Below, piece by piece: positions 46,223 through 56,820 of a stretch of DNA of 64,000 nt; position 1 is the stretch's first letter; each line of letters opens with the position of its first letter. The stretch lies in NCBI GenBank assembly GCA_902536655.1, contig CACAYF010000002.1, positions 72,693 to 136,692 on the forward strand. The letters run 5' to 3'. Below the pieces are notes generated by a model that saw only the letters and a list, made by a program, of their open reading frames with translations, was not told the DNA's origin and searched no databases. Origin of the DNA: an uncultured Alphaproteobacteria bacterium (GTDB lineage Bacteria; Pseudomonadota; Alphaproteobacteria; Methylaequorales; Methylaequoraceae). The position numbers were made by a program, and so were the translations under genes.

Positions 46223-47789
46223 CTTTGTGGAATTATTGAATGACTTAATCTTGAGTCCATCTAGAAAAAAAAAAATAGACTTGTTAAAAATTTTTTTTTG
46301 CAAGTCAAATCTTAAAGACAAAGGTTGGGCTTTTTGCATTTTAACAAATCGAATGGACAGAAAATTTGTAAGTGTTAAAGAATTAAAAGAATTGATCATT
46401 GAAAATTATGATGAAGATTTATTTAGATTTTCCTATGACTATGTGGGTGATCTTGCTGAAACGATCTCCTTGCTTTGGGAAAGTAACAATGAAAAGAATA
46501 CAAAAATAAATCTTCATGAATTCATGGAAATTTTTTCAAATTTTGATCACAAAAATAAGTTTAAGACTAAACTTAAATATTTTCTAGATCGGTCATCTGA
46601 AAATCAAAGATATACCATTATTAAAATTTTAACCGGAGGTTTAAGAGTAGGTGTTTCAAATGGATTGATTAAAGAAGCGTTAAAATTGTCTGGTGTTAGA
46701 AAGAAATCTGAAATAGAAGAGTTCTGGCACGGTTTTAAATTACCATGTACTGACTTATTTGAATGGTTAGACGGAAAAAAACTTCCAAAATACATCAATA
46801 GAAAAAAATTATTTAATTCTTTTATGTTAGCAAATAATTACAATTCTAATGAATTTAAAAGTTGTAAAACAGATGACTATATTGCAGAGTTTAAATGGGA
46901 CGGTATTCGAGCCCAAATAATATTTTCAGAAGATGGGAAAATTTTCTCAAGGAATGGAGAAGACATTACTAATTCATTCTGCGATATTAACACATTTATT
47001 AAAGGTTATTTTGTTGTTGATGGAGAAATAGTTGTAAAAAAAAATAACAAAGTTTTATCTTTCAATCATCTTCAAAAAAGAATTGGTAGGAAAAATCCTT
47101 CTAAAAAACTTATTGAAGATTATCCAATACATTTCATTGCATATGATATACTATTTTATACTAGTGTTGATTGTAGAGCGTTAGATTTAATTGAAAGAAA
47201 AAAATATCTCAATAGATTTATTAATATTTGTAAATTTAGCAATATTTCGACATCATCCTTAATTAAATTTTCAAGTTGGGATCAATTACAAAATATCAAA
47301 GAAACTTCCCTTAATAACCATATTGAAGGTGTGATAATTAAAAAAAAGACTAGCCTATATAAAAAAGGTAGAGTTGTTGACGGTTGGTATAAATGGAAAA
47401 GAAATCCTTTTTCTGTTGATTTTATTATTATGTATGCACAGCGTGGTCACGGTAAAAGATCTTCATTTTACTCAGACTTTACTTTTGGTTGCTGGGTTGA
47501 CGAACAATTTACCAAACTTGTTCCAGTTGGAAAAGCATATTCAGGGTATACAAATGATGAGCTCAAAAGTTTAGATCGTTGGGTTAGAAACAACACAGTT
47601 GAAAGATTTGGTCCTGTTAGATCCTTAAAGCCTGGATTAGTAGTTGAAGTATCCTTTGACAATATTAATTATTCATCAAGACACAAATCAGGGGTGGCTT
47701 TGAGGTTTCCTAGATTTTCAAGAATTCGTTGGGATAAACCAATATCTCAGGTTTGTTCATTAAAATACATAAAAGACTTAATTAATTAA
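46215..47789 (+). CDS. ATP-dependent DNA ligase (LigC/LigB type of the repair module)
   Basis: This 524-aa ligase seals nicks using ATP, separately from the replicative NAD ligase. It has an N-terminal helical DNA-binding domain (about 1-200), the adenylation motif AEFKWDGIR with nucleophile Lys227, motif III FVVDGEIVV, motif IV EGVIIKKKTS, motif V WYKWKR and an OB-fold domain. The ORF track begins at TTG 46197, but ATG 46215 (MNDFVELLNDL) overlaps the exonuclease stop by 8 nt and fits the family better. Its gene ends 34 nt before the umuD start. Confidence 0.92.
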   Translation: MNDFVELLNDLILSPSRKKKIDLLKIFFCKSNLKDKGWAFCILTNRMDRKFVSVKELKELIIENYDEDLFRFSYDYVGDLAETISLLWESNNEKNTKINLHEFMEIFSNFDHKNKFKTKLKYFLDRSSENQRYTIIKILTGGLRVGVSNGLIKEALKLSGVRKKSEIEEFWHGFKLPCTDLFEWLDGKKLPKYINRKKLFNSFMLANNYNSNEFKSCKTDDYIAEFKWDGIRAQIIFSEDGKIFSRNGEDITNSFCDINTFIKGYFVVDGEIVVKKNNKVLSFNHLQKRIGRKNPSKKLIEDYPIHFIAYDILFYTSVDCRALDLIERKKYLNRFINICKFSNISTSSLIKFSSWDQLQNIKETSLNNHIEGVIIKKKTSLYKKGRVVDGWYKWKRNPFSVDFIIMYAQRGHGKRSSFYSDFTFGCWVDEQFTKLVPVGKAYSGYTNDELKSLDRWVRNNTVERFGPVRSLKPGLVVEVSFDNINYSSRHKSGVALRFPRFSRIRWDKPISQVCSLKYIKDLIN

Positions 47790-47790
47790 C

Positions 47791-47818
47791 TTGAAAGTTC
47801 TACTTTTGTTCTTATAAT
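47791..47818 (+). promoter_or_regulatory. umuD promoter with embedded LexA (SOS) box
   Basis: A -35 box TTGAAA (47791-47796) and a perfect -10 box TATAAT (47813-47818) are separated by 16 nt. That spacer holds the whole GTTC-N7-GTTC LexA operator (47797-47811). LexA bound here would block RNA polymerase directly. The -10 ends 5 nt before the umuD ATG, so the message may be leaderless. Confidence 0.92.
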
Positions 47819-47823
47819 GAAAT

Positions 47824-48228
47824 ATGAGGAAAAATTTAGTGAAAAACAAAGTAAAATTGATTAGTGCGTCAGCAGGTTTTCCTTCGCCCGCAGAAAATTA
47901 TGTTGAGGAAAAATTAAATTTAAATAGTTATTTAATTAAAAACAAAGAATCTTCTTTCTTTGTAAGAGTATCTGGTGACTCTATGATTAATGTAGGTATC
48001 TTTGATAATGACATATTGATTGTAGATAGATCACTAGACCCCAAAAGACAATCAATAGTTATAGTGTCGATAGATGGAGAGTTAGTAATAAAAAAGCTGA
48101 TGAAAGATCAATCAAAAAACTATTACTTAAAATCTGAAAATAGTAATTATCCAAATATAAAGTTAAATTCAAACAGAGATACTATTATATGGGGCGTCGT
48201 TACCTATGTGATACACAGTTTAAGTTAA
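47824..48228 (+). CDS. umuD: UmuD, SOS mutagenesis protein
   Basis: UmuD is cleaved with RecA help to UmuD', which joins UmuC to form the translesion polymerase V. The product (134 aa) has the cleavage site Ala17-Gly18 (SASAGFPSPAE), the nucleophile Ser53 (SGDSMIN) and Lys90 (ELVIKKL) of the S24 peptidase family. The start is uncertain: ATG 47824 fits the promoter position and would be leaderless, while GTG 47839 has a GAGG sequence 8 nt upstream. umuC follows after 4 nt. Confidence 0.94.
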   Translation: MRKNLVKNKVKLISASAGFPSPAENYVEEKLNLNSYLIKNKESSFFVRVSGDSMINVGIFDNDILIVDRSLDPKRQSIVIVSIDGELVIKKLMKDQSKNYYLKSENSNYPNIKLNSNRDTIIWGVVTYVIHSLS

Positions 48229-48232
48229 AATT

Positions 48233-49555
48233 GTGATAGCTCTATTAGATTGCAATAACTTCTATGTGTCTTGTGAAAGACTATTTAATCCAAGATTAAT
48301 TGGAAAGCCTGTTGTGGTTCTTTCAAATAATGATGGTTGTATTATTTCTCGCTCTGATGAAGCTAAAGAAATTGGAATAAAAATGGGAGAACCATTTTTT
48401 AAAATTAGAAGTATCTTATTAAATAATAGAGTAACAGTACGATCTTCCAATTATTCATTCTATGGAGATATTTCAAATAGAATTATGAATATTTTAAAAG
48501 AAGATCTCTCGGAGGTTGAAGTTTATTCAATAGACGAGGCATTCTTTAATTTGAAAAAAATCCAAAATAGAGAAGATAAGTGTATTGATCTTGCTAATAA
48601 AATATTAAAATGGACTGGAATTCCAGTCAGTATCGGAATAGCTGAAACAAAAACCCTAGCAAAAATAACTAATAGAGTAATTAAAAAAAAGAAGCGATAT
48701 AAGAACATAAGTTTTAATTATAGTAATGTCTTAGAGGTAAATAAAAGTAATGATTTATTGTATATATTAAAAAATACAGAAGTTGAGGATGTCTGGGGAG
48801 TTGGTAAAAAATTATCAATATTTTTAAAGAAAAATAATATTAATAATGCCCATGACTTAAAAGAGTGCGATGAGAATTTTATTAGAAAACAGAAAGGTGT
48901 TGTACTACAAAGAACTGTTCTCGAGTTGAGAGGTACAAAATGTAATTATATTCAAATCACTGTACCTATTAAAAAATCGATTTGTGTTTCGAGGTCATTC
49001 GGCAATAAATTGATTAGTTACGATTCCATAAGAAGCGCATTGATCGTTTATACACAAAAAGCGGCCTCTAAAGTAAGAGTAAATAATTTATTTTGCAGAG
49101 TTATAACTGTATTCTTAAAAACCTCTAGGTATCAAAAAAATTTTTATGCAAATAGCAAAACATACACTTTAATTGAACCGACAATTGATTTAAGAGTTAT
49201 TTGGAAAACTGCAGAAAATTTATTAAAAAGCATATACAAAAACGGTCATTTATATAGCAAGGTTGGAATTATACTATCTGAATTTCATGATGCAAAATCT
49301 ATACAACAATCGTTGATAAAAAGTAAATATAATCTAGAAGTGAAGAACAATGAAACAGTACTAATGGAATTAATTGACAATGTTAATAATAGGTTTGGAT
49401 ATGGTAAATTAAGATTATCATCAGATTGTAATAAGAATTTTTTTTCCAAAGAAAACAACAGAAAAGATCAAAATTCAGCTTGGCAGATGAAATCCAATTA
49501 TCGTTCACCTTGCTATACTACAAGTTGGTGTGATATACCAATAGTGAAAGTTTAA
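48233..49555 (+). CDS. umuC: UmuC, DNA polymerase V catalytic subunit
   Basis: UmuC is a Y-family polymerase that copies past lesions. The 440-aa protein starts at GTG (IALLDCNNFYVSCERLF), carries the catalytic acidic pair in YSIDEAFF, a helix-hairpin-helix region (VEDVWGVGKKL), the little-finger domain and the UmuC-type C-terminus ending SPCYTTSWCDIPIVKV. It is cotranscribed with umuD and with a small gene starting 2 nt after its stop. Classic umuDC is less common in Alphaproteobacteria than the imuAB-dnaE2 cassette. Confidence 0.95.
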   Translation: MIALLDCNNFYVSCERLFNPRLIGKPVVVLSNNDGCIISRSDEAKEIGIKMGEPFFKIRSILLNNRVTVRSSNYSFYGDISNRIMNILKEDLSEVEVYSIDEAFFNLKKIQNREDKCIDLANKILKWTGIPVSIGIAETKTLAKITNRVIKKKKRYKNISFNYSNVLEVNKSNDLLYILKNTEVEDVWGVGKKLSIFLKKNNINNAHDLKECDENFIRKQKGVVLQRTVLELRGTKCNYIQITVPIKKSICVSRSFGNKLISYDSIRSALIVYTQKAASKVRVNNLFCRVITVFLKTSRYQKNFYANSKTYTLIEPTIDLRVIWKTAENLLKSIYKNGHLYSKVGIILSEFHDAKSIQQSLIKSKYNLEVKNNETVLMELIDNVNNRFGYGKLRLSSDCNKNFFSKENNRKDQNSAWQMKSNYRSPCYTTSWCDIPIVKV

Positions 49556-49557
49556 AA

Positions 49558-49782
49558 ATGGATCAAAAAGACCAAAAAAAACTTGCTTCAGCAATTGTGT
49601 TGAAAGCAAGAGAAGAATGCAGAGCAAAGAGAATAGACCCTTATATTGCAGTAGGTGCCTTTATCGACGAAACAATAAGAGAGTTATCACAAGTAAATTC
49701 AGACGAAAAAGTTTCTGAGTTTCTAATTAGTATAGCTGAAAAAGTCAAATTAGGTATGTACAGGAAAAAAAAATCAATTTGA
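49558..49782 (+). CDS. Small conserved-looking protein in the umuDC operon, function unknown
   Basis: I do not recognise this 74-aa gene. It starts 2 nt after the umuC stop, so it is almost certainly on the LexA-controlled transcript. The product is hydrophilic, without signal peptide, membrane helix or cysteine pair, and looks all-helical: a charged N-terminus (MDQKDQKKLASAIVLK), a middle segment YIAVGAFIDETIREL and a basic tail YRKKKSI. A DNA-, RecA- or polymerase-binding role is possible but only suggested by position. It overlaps the opposing gene by 9 nt. Confidence 0.72.
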   Translation: MDQKDQKKLASAIVLKAREECRAKRIDPYIAVGAFIDETIRELSQVNSDEKVSEFLISIAEKVKLGMYRKKKSI

Positions 49783-50163
49783 TTTAATTTTTTCAATTAG
49801 TTTATCAATTTCTTGATACCTAGGTCTATCATCCCTAATTTCTTTTAAAAGTTTTTTTGCATTTCTAGATAATTTCTTTCCAACATCAAACTCATTAGAT
49901 TGACAAAGAACTCCTTTTTTATTTTTTTTATAATGATCAGATAATTTGTAAAAAGTTTTCATTGAGCGCTGGGAAACATTTTTTAAAACGTTCATTTTAA
50001 GATTTTTTGGATAGGCAGTATCTAAACTGTTTGGTTGAGATAAACCATTTACAACGTATTTTTTTAGCAAATTGTATGCTTCAAATGATATAACTCTTTT
50101 TTCACTAAAATATGTTTTGTTAATATGATTTTTTGCTTTATTATATATATTAAAGATACCCAT
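49774..50163 (-). CDS. Hypothetical basic protein, 129 aa
   Basis: I do not recognise this protein. It is basic (rich in Lys and Arg), has no signal peptide or membrane helix, and looks helical (KKLSRNAKKLLKEIRDDRPRYQEIDKLIEKIKSN). One Cys is present. It is tail-to-tail with the small umuDC-operon gene (9-nt overlap) and divergent from the next membrane protein across 54 bp. The reading frame has normal AT-rich codon use and no good competing ORF, so it is probably real. Confidence 0.6.
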   Translation of the reverse strand: MGIFNIYNKAKNHINKTYFSEKRVISFEAYNLLKKYVVNGLSQPNSLDTAYPKNLKMNVLKNVSQRSMKTFYKLSDHYKKNKKGVLCQSNEFDVGKKLSRNAKKLLKEIRDDRPRYQEIDKLIEKIKSN

Positions 50164-50217
50164 TATTACAATATAATGTATAATTTGGGCGAAGTAAATA
50201 CTATATATTGATTATTT

Positions 50218-50592
50218 ATGGATAATATAACAGACACATTTAATTTAGAAATACTTTATAATCTTTTACCATATATCGGTGATACCAAATATTTGGTAAT
50301 TATTTTTTGCGCTATTTTTTTAGTTATTTTTATATTAATCACTATTTTTGCAAAGAAAAATGCAATTAAGAAAAATAAAGATGTTACAAGAAAACAACCA
50401 AATTTAGACGACATTATTGATAAAAGAGATATTAAAGTTTCTGATGATAACGAATTTGTAGATGTTCTTGTTGCTATAGAGGAAGAAATGACAGCTATCA
50501 GAGAGTTGTATGTCGGGGGATATATAAGTAAAGGAGTTTATATTTCAGAAACGGATAGACTATATGAAAAGGCAAAAATATTTGGTGTTTAA
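50218..50592 (+). CDS. Small single-pass membrane protein with SHOCT-like tail
   Basis: This 124-aa protein has one transmembrane helix (about 21-43, TKYLVIIFCAIFLVIFILITIFA), a Lys-rich cytoplasmic stretch and an acidic region. It ends in a short helical motif (AIRELYVGGYISKGVYISETDRLYEKAK) that resembles SHOCT-type oligomerisation tails. The match is by eye and weak. The function is unknown. It is followed after 59 nt by another unrecognised gene. Confidence 0.6.
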   Translation: MDNITDTFNLEILYNLLPYIGDTKYLVIIFCAIFLVIFILITIFAKKNAIKKNKDVTRKQPNLDDIIDKRDIKVSDDNEFVDVLVAIEEEMTAIRELYVGGYISKGVYISETDRLYEKAKIFGV

Positions 50593-50651
50593 TTGAAATA
50601 TTAGATAATAACTTTATTAAAGTATTGTAAAAATAATTGAGTTTACAAATA

Positions 50652-51317
50652 ATGACTAAATTTACAGATCATATTCATAGTGAAATTCTAAATATTGCTG
50701 AAAAAAATCTGAATTCAGATCAAGAGATCTCTCACCATAATTTTGATAATATTTTAACAGATATTTCCGTTTGTATGGAAAAGTTAGGAATTAAAGCAAA
50801 TATCATTGATGAAGTTACATCATCTTTATCAACAAAATTTAATTCACTTGTCCAAAGCGGTTTGACTCCAGAAAATTCTATTAAAGAAACATTTGAATCT
50901 TTGTCTGACATCATAAATTCAAATTTATCAACTGATGCTTCAGTTGAAAAATTAACTACTGAAAACAGTGGTTATGATTTAAGTTTTGCAAGCTCGATGT
51001 CTAATGAAATGTCCATTCTCATTGATGAAGCAATATCTAAGGGCATGTCAACTGAGGAGGCTATTAAGTTTGCAAATAATAAAATAAATCAATCTGCAGA
51101 GGAACTTTACGGACCACCCAATGTTGCAGATTATAAAAACGTTGATAATGCAAATGATATTATTATTTCTGAAGATGAAAAAAATTTAGACAAAATGGAA
51201 GCCGACATGGGAGATCAATCAAATAAAATAGAAAGAGCCCCTTTAAACGAAAATACTTCTTTAAGTAATACAGTTATTAATACTGATAATATTTCTGATC
51301 CAGATGAGGTTACTTAA
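50652..51317 (+). CDS. Acidic hypothetical protein, 221 aa
   Basis: I do not recognise this protein. It is acidic, rich in Ser, Asn, Asp and Glu, and lacks signal peptide and membrane helix. Two related-looking helical segments are visible, LGIKANIIDEVTSSLSTKFNSLVQSGLTPENSIKETFESL and MSNEMSILIDEAISKGMSTEEAIKFANNKI, which may be an internal repeat; the C-terminal 60 residues look disordered. The ORF track starts at TTG 50637, but ATG 50652 is the more likely start. No homologue is evident to me. Confidence 0.6.
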   Translation: MTKFTDHIHSEILNIAEKNLNSDQEISHHNFDNILTDISVCMEKLGIKANIIDEVTSSLSTKFNSLVQSGLTPENSIKETFESLSDIINSNLSTDASVEKLTTENSGYDLSFASSMSNEMSILIDEAISKGMSTEEAIKFANNKINQSAEELYGPPNVADYKNVDNANDIIISEDEKNLDKMEADMGDQSNKIERAPLNENTSLSNTVINTDNISDPDEVT

Positions 51318-53822
<2,505 letters not shown>

Positions 53823-53833
53823 TTTGTAATATT

Positions 53834-53861
53834 AAGAGTGTTTGCAATTGTAAACACTCTT
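53834..53861. terminator. Bidirectional intrinsic terminator between katG and the heme monooxygenase
   Basis: A perfect 10-bp stem, AAGAGTGTTT / AAACACTCTT, with an 8-nt loop lies directly between the two convergent stop codons, with T runs on the exit side of each strand. It is the only clear intrinsic terminator I found at a convergent junction in this window. Confidence 0.8.
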
Positions 53862-54181
53862 TACAAAACTACGCTAAATCCCTCGAACTCAGGGTGCCCA
53901 ATATATATTTCTTTGCTTTGTCCGGCGTTTTTGTGGGCCTCTCGAAATGATTCCGATTTAGTCCAATTGATAAAGTCTACTTCGGATGACCATGTACTAT
54001 GTGAAGCGTAAATTGTGAATTCATCGTTTTCTTTTCCTTTTATTAAATTAAAATTTATAAATCCTTTGACTTCACTTAGTTTTGAATCTCTATTTTTCCA
54101 GATTTTTTCAAAGATGTCCTCTTTGCCTCTGACGATTTTAAATCTATTCATTGCAACGTAAGTTTTAGTTTTCATAAGCAT
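53861..54181 (-). CDS. IsdG/HmoB-type heme-degrading monooxygenase (ABM fold)
   Basis: This 106-aa ABM-fold protein matches the IsdG/IsdI family, which opens heme and releases iron. The catalytic triad is present with family spacing: Asn12 (AMNRFKI), Trp73 (FINWTKS) and His83 (FREAHKN), with Trp-to-His exactly 10 residues as in IsdG. The C-terminal HPEFEGFSVVL is also family-typical. It lies tail-to-tail with katG, another heme protein. Which product it makes (staphylobilin or biliverdin type) and the heme source are unknown. Confidence 0.82.
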   Translation of the reverse strand: MLMKTKTYVAMNRFKIVRGKEDIFEKIWKNRDSKLSEVKGFINFNLIKGKENDEFTIYASHSTWSSEVDFINWTKSESFREAHKNAGQSKEIYIGHPEFEGFSVVL

Positions 54182-54275
54182 AAATTTATTATTTTAAATA
54201 TATTATTCAATTCTTTTATATAAAACCTTAATACTGATATTATTTTTATGAATAAAGTCTGTTTTTAAAATAAAT

Positions 54276-54304
54276 TTTACAAATACATAATAATAACTTT
54301 TAAT
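54276..54304 (+). promoter_or_regulatory. Candidate promoter of the small secreted protein gene
   Basis: TTTACA and TTTAAT, each five of six to consensus, are separated by 17 nt. They are followed by an AAGGAG ribosome site before the ATG at 54327. The rest of this 145-bp divergent gap is AT-rich and featureless to my eye. Confidence 0.45.
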
Positions 54305-54326
54305 AGGCTAAAAAATAAGGAGAAAT

Positions 54327-54578
54327 ATGAAAAAAACTTTGATAACCATTTTAACCACCAGCTTTATATCATCTCAACTAGCATCAAATGAAATTTATAA
54401 AACTAATAATGAATCTGTTTATTTAAATTTATTATCTAGATTTAAATGCGTGATAGGTCCTAACATAAACAAACCCAGTTGGGTATGTAATGAAAAAGCC
54501 CCAAAAGGGTGGGGTAAATTTTATGGTGAGAAATTAAAGAAACAAAAAAACAAACGTAAGAGATTTGCAAAAAATTAA
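54327..54578 (+). CDS. Small secreted basic protein, function unknown
   Basis: This 83-aa protein has a signal peptide (MKKTLITILTTSFISSQLAS), a mature part of about 63 residues with two cysteines (Cys41 and Cys54, RFKCVIGP and SWVCNEKAPKGWG) and a strongly basic tail (KKQKNKRKRFAKN). The two Cys could form a disulfide in the periplasm. It has its own promoter-like sequence and a strong ribosome site AAGGAG, so it is likely expressed. I do not recognise the family. It is tail-to-tail with the molybdopterin oxidoreductase. Confidence 0.65.
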   Translation: MKKTLITILTTSFISSQLASNEIYKTNNESVYLNLLSRFKCVIGPNINKPSWVCNEKAPKGWGKFYGEKLKKQKNKRKRFAKN

Positions 54579-54608
54579 TTTATAATATGAGATTTAAAAA
54601 TAAATTTT

Positions 54609-56732
54609 TTATATTTTTATTACTTCAACTAGATTATCTGAGAAAGTTGGAGCGTTTCCCATATCTGCTAAATTAGCTGAGCTTATACTGTTAACTGTTC
54701 CATCGTTAAGTTGCCTCCAATATCCGAGCGTTGAAACGACAATACCTGACGAAACATCAGATGTTATTTTAGCAACACCTTTATAGGAACCTCTGTCATT
54801 AAATACTTTGACATTATCACCATCTTTAATATTTCTTTGTTTTGAATCAATTTCGCTTATAAGAACAAATTGGTCTCCTTGAACCCTCTGCTTGTCCGTC
54901 ATGTTTGCATAACACGAATTTAAAAATGCATGACTTTTTGGAGTTATTACGTTTAAAGGATATTTTTTGGCAAGTTGCGGGTTAGTTTGTTTTGACTCAA
55001 GTTGAGGAACATAATCCGGAAGAGGAGGGAGGTCTTGACCTGGTTGATAATCCTCGTACATTTGTCTGAACGGACCGGCAACAAAATTTTTCACATCTTT
55101 TAGAATAAACTCACATTTACCTGATTCTGTAGGGAACTTACCATCTTTGTGGGGTGCTCGTGTATCTTTGCAACCAACATTTAATCTTGCAAAGCCTTTT
55201 TCCTTCAATTTTTCAGGAGTGATTCCTTCACATGCAGGTGCTGACCAATCCACATAGTTTTCTAAACATTTTTCATCACTCCAACTGAATTGATCTTGCT
55301 TTAAATCCATCTTTTTTGCTAACCTCCTGAATATTTCGTAGTTTGGTAAAGCTTCTCCAGGAGCATCAACACATTTCTCATTGTATGTAAGGTATAAGTG
55401 ACCCCAAGATAATATCATATCTTCATGTTCTGCACCCATTGTGGCGGGTAGAAGAATGTCTGCGTAAGATGCTGTGTCAGAAATAAAATGTTCAGCAGAA
55501 ACTAAGAATAAATCTTCTCTCTTTAAACCTTTAATTATTTTCTCCGTTTCGGCTGCTTGAGTAACAGGGTTAGCGTTCCAGCACATCATGGACATAATTG
55601 GTTTGTCCTTTTCTATATTTTCCCCTAGTAAGGCTCTTCCAATCTGAAGAGCGTTTACAACTCTTGTACCTTTAGGGATCAAATCTGGTCTGCATATAAC
55701 ATCAAATTTGTACGGATGTTCCCACACTGGAAATTGAGTGATTCCTCCACCAACATATTTCCATGCACCAGTTAATGCTGGTATACAGGTAACAGCTCTT
55801 ATTGTCTGCCCACCTCCATAATGTCTCTCGAGTGCAACTCCAATTCTTATTCCAACTGGTTGAACTGTAGCAATTTCTTGGGCCAATTTTTTAATATCTT
55901 CTTCACTAATTCCAGTTATTTTAGACGCCCATTTAGGATCTTTATCTTTAACATGCTCTTTTAACTCTTCAAATCCATTTGTGTGATTATTTATATAATC
56001 CATGTCTGTTAGATCGTTATAAATAATATGATTTATCATGGCTACTGCCAAGGCTCCGTCTGAACCAGGGATAGGTTCGATATGCCAATCAGCTTGTTTA
56101 GCAGTTCTAGATTTATATGAATCAATTACTACAACTTTGGCTCCTCTTTTTTTAGCTTCTTGAATAATTGTCCAATGATGAAGATTGGTACTTACACTGT
56201 TACAAGCCCAAATAACAATGTATTTACTATGAATGTAACTCTCAGGATCTAATCCAGCTGTTGGACCTATAGTGGTTAACCAAGCTGTACATGAACCTTC
56301 CCCGCAAAAAGTTCTCTCACAAACAGTCGCGCCAAGGGCATTAAAGAAAGAATCACCTCCATTTAAACCATGAACTAAACCTTGATTTCCCAAATAACTA
56401 TAGGGAATAATTGATTCAGGCCCATACTCATTAATTAGAGACCTCCATTTTGATGTGATTGTTTCTAGTGCTTCATCCCAAGTGATTCTTTCAAATTCTT
56501 TTTTTCCTTTTTTTCCAACACGTTTATGAGGATATAATAAACGATCTGGATGATAGTGTCTTTTTTCGTAGTCTTTGAGCTTGACACAAAGTACACCATC
56601 AGTCATAGGGTGATCAGGGTTACCTTTAACGCTAAGAAGTTTGTTGTCTGCAACTTCATAAATCATTGCACACGTATCGGGGCAGTCGTGAGGGCAACCA
56701 CCAAAATGTTTTTTTATGGAATAATCATCCAT
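54609..56732 (-). CDS. Cytoplasmic molybdopterin oxidoreductase (DMSO reductase superfamily)
   Basis: This 707-aa protein belongs to the molybdopterin dinucleotide-binding oxidoreductases (COG0243 type). An N-terminal [4Fe-4S] motif is visible (GGCPHDCPDTC followed by GVLCVKLKD). Then come TYLGNQG-like and ERTFCGEGSC segments near the cofactor, the long catalytic middle and a C-terminal molydopterin-binding domain (NDRGSYKGVAKITSDVSSGIVV). No twin-arginine signal is present, so it is cytoplasmic. The ORF track starts at GTG 56744; ATG 56732 is better because GGAG lies 6 nt upstream. No electron-transfer partner is encoded nearby, and the substrate is unknown. Confidence 0.85.
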   Translation of the reverse strand: MDDYSIKKHFGGCPHDCPDTCAMIYEVADNKLLSVKGNPDHPMTDGVLCVKLKDYEKRHYHPDRLLYPHKRVGKKGKKEFERITWDEALETITSKWRSLINEYGPESIIPYSYLGNQGLVHGLNGGDSFFNALGATVCERTFCGEGSCTAWLTTIGPTAGLDPESYIHSKYIVIWACNSVSTNLHHWTIIQEAKKRGAKVVVIDSYKSRTAKQADWHIEPIPGSDGALAVAMINHIIYNDLTDMDYINNHTNGFEELKEHVKDKDPKWASKITGISEEDIKKLAQEIATVQPVGIRIGVALERHYGGGQTIRAVTCIPALTGAWKYVGGGITQFPVWEHPYKFDVICRPDLIPKGTRVVNALQIGRALLGENIEKDKPIMSMMCWNANPVTQAAETEKIIKGLKREDLFLVSAEHFISDTASYADILLPATMGAEHEDMILSWGHLYLTYNEKCVDAPGEALPNYEIFRRLAKKMDLKQDQFSWSDEKCLENYVDWSAPACEGITPEKLKEKGFARLNVGCKDTRAPHKDGKFPTESGKCEFILKDVKNFVAGPFRQMYEDYQPGQDLPPLPDYVPQLESKQTNPQLAKKYPLNVITPKSHAFLNSCYANMTDKQRVQGDQFVLISEIDSKQRNIKDGDNVKVFNDRGSYKGVAKITSDVSSGIVVSTLGYWRQLNDGTVNSISSANLADMGNAPTFSDNLVEVIKI

Positions 56733-56762
56733 ACAAATCTCCACATAATTTTAGCTTACACT

Positions 56763-56792
56763 ATTTTATTAAAAAACAAAATTATTTTTCAA
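56763..56792 (-). promoter_or_regulatory. Candidate promoter of the molybdopterin oxidoreductase
   Basis: Read on the minus strand, TTGAAA (56787-56792) is followed after 18 nt by TAAAAT (56763-56768), which lies about 30 nt upstream of the ATG with a GGAG ribosome site. It is a plausible sigma-70 promoter inside the gap to the M32 peptidase gene. Confidence 0.4.
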
Positions 56793-56820
56793 TTTCTTAA
56801 ATTACAATGGAGAATTTTCG

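Noticed and set aside
47374-47574. Out-of-frame ORFs inside the ligase and other large genes
   Set aside because: They are shadows of well-supported genes, with no start signals of their own and no recognisable motifs.
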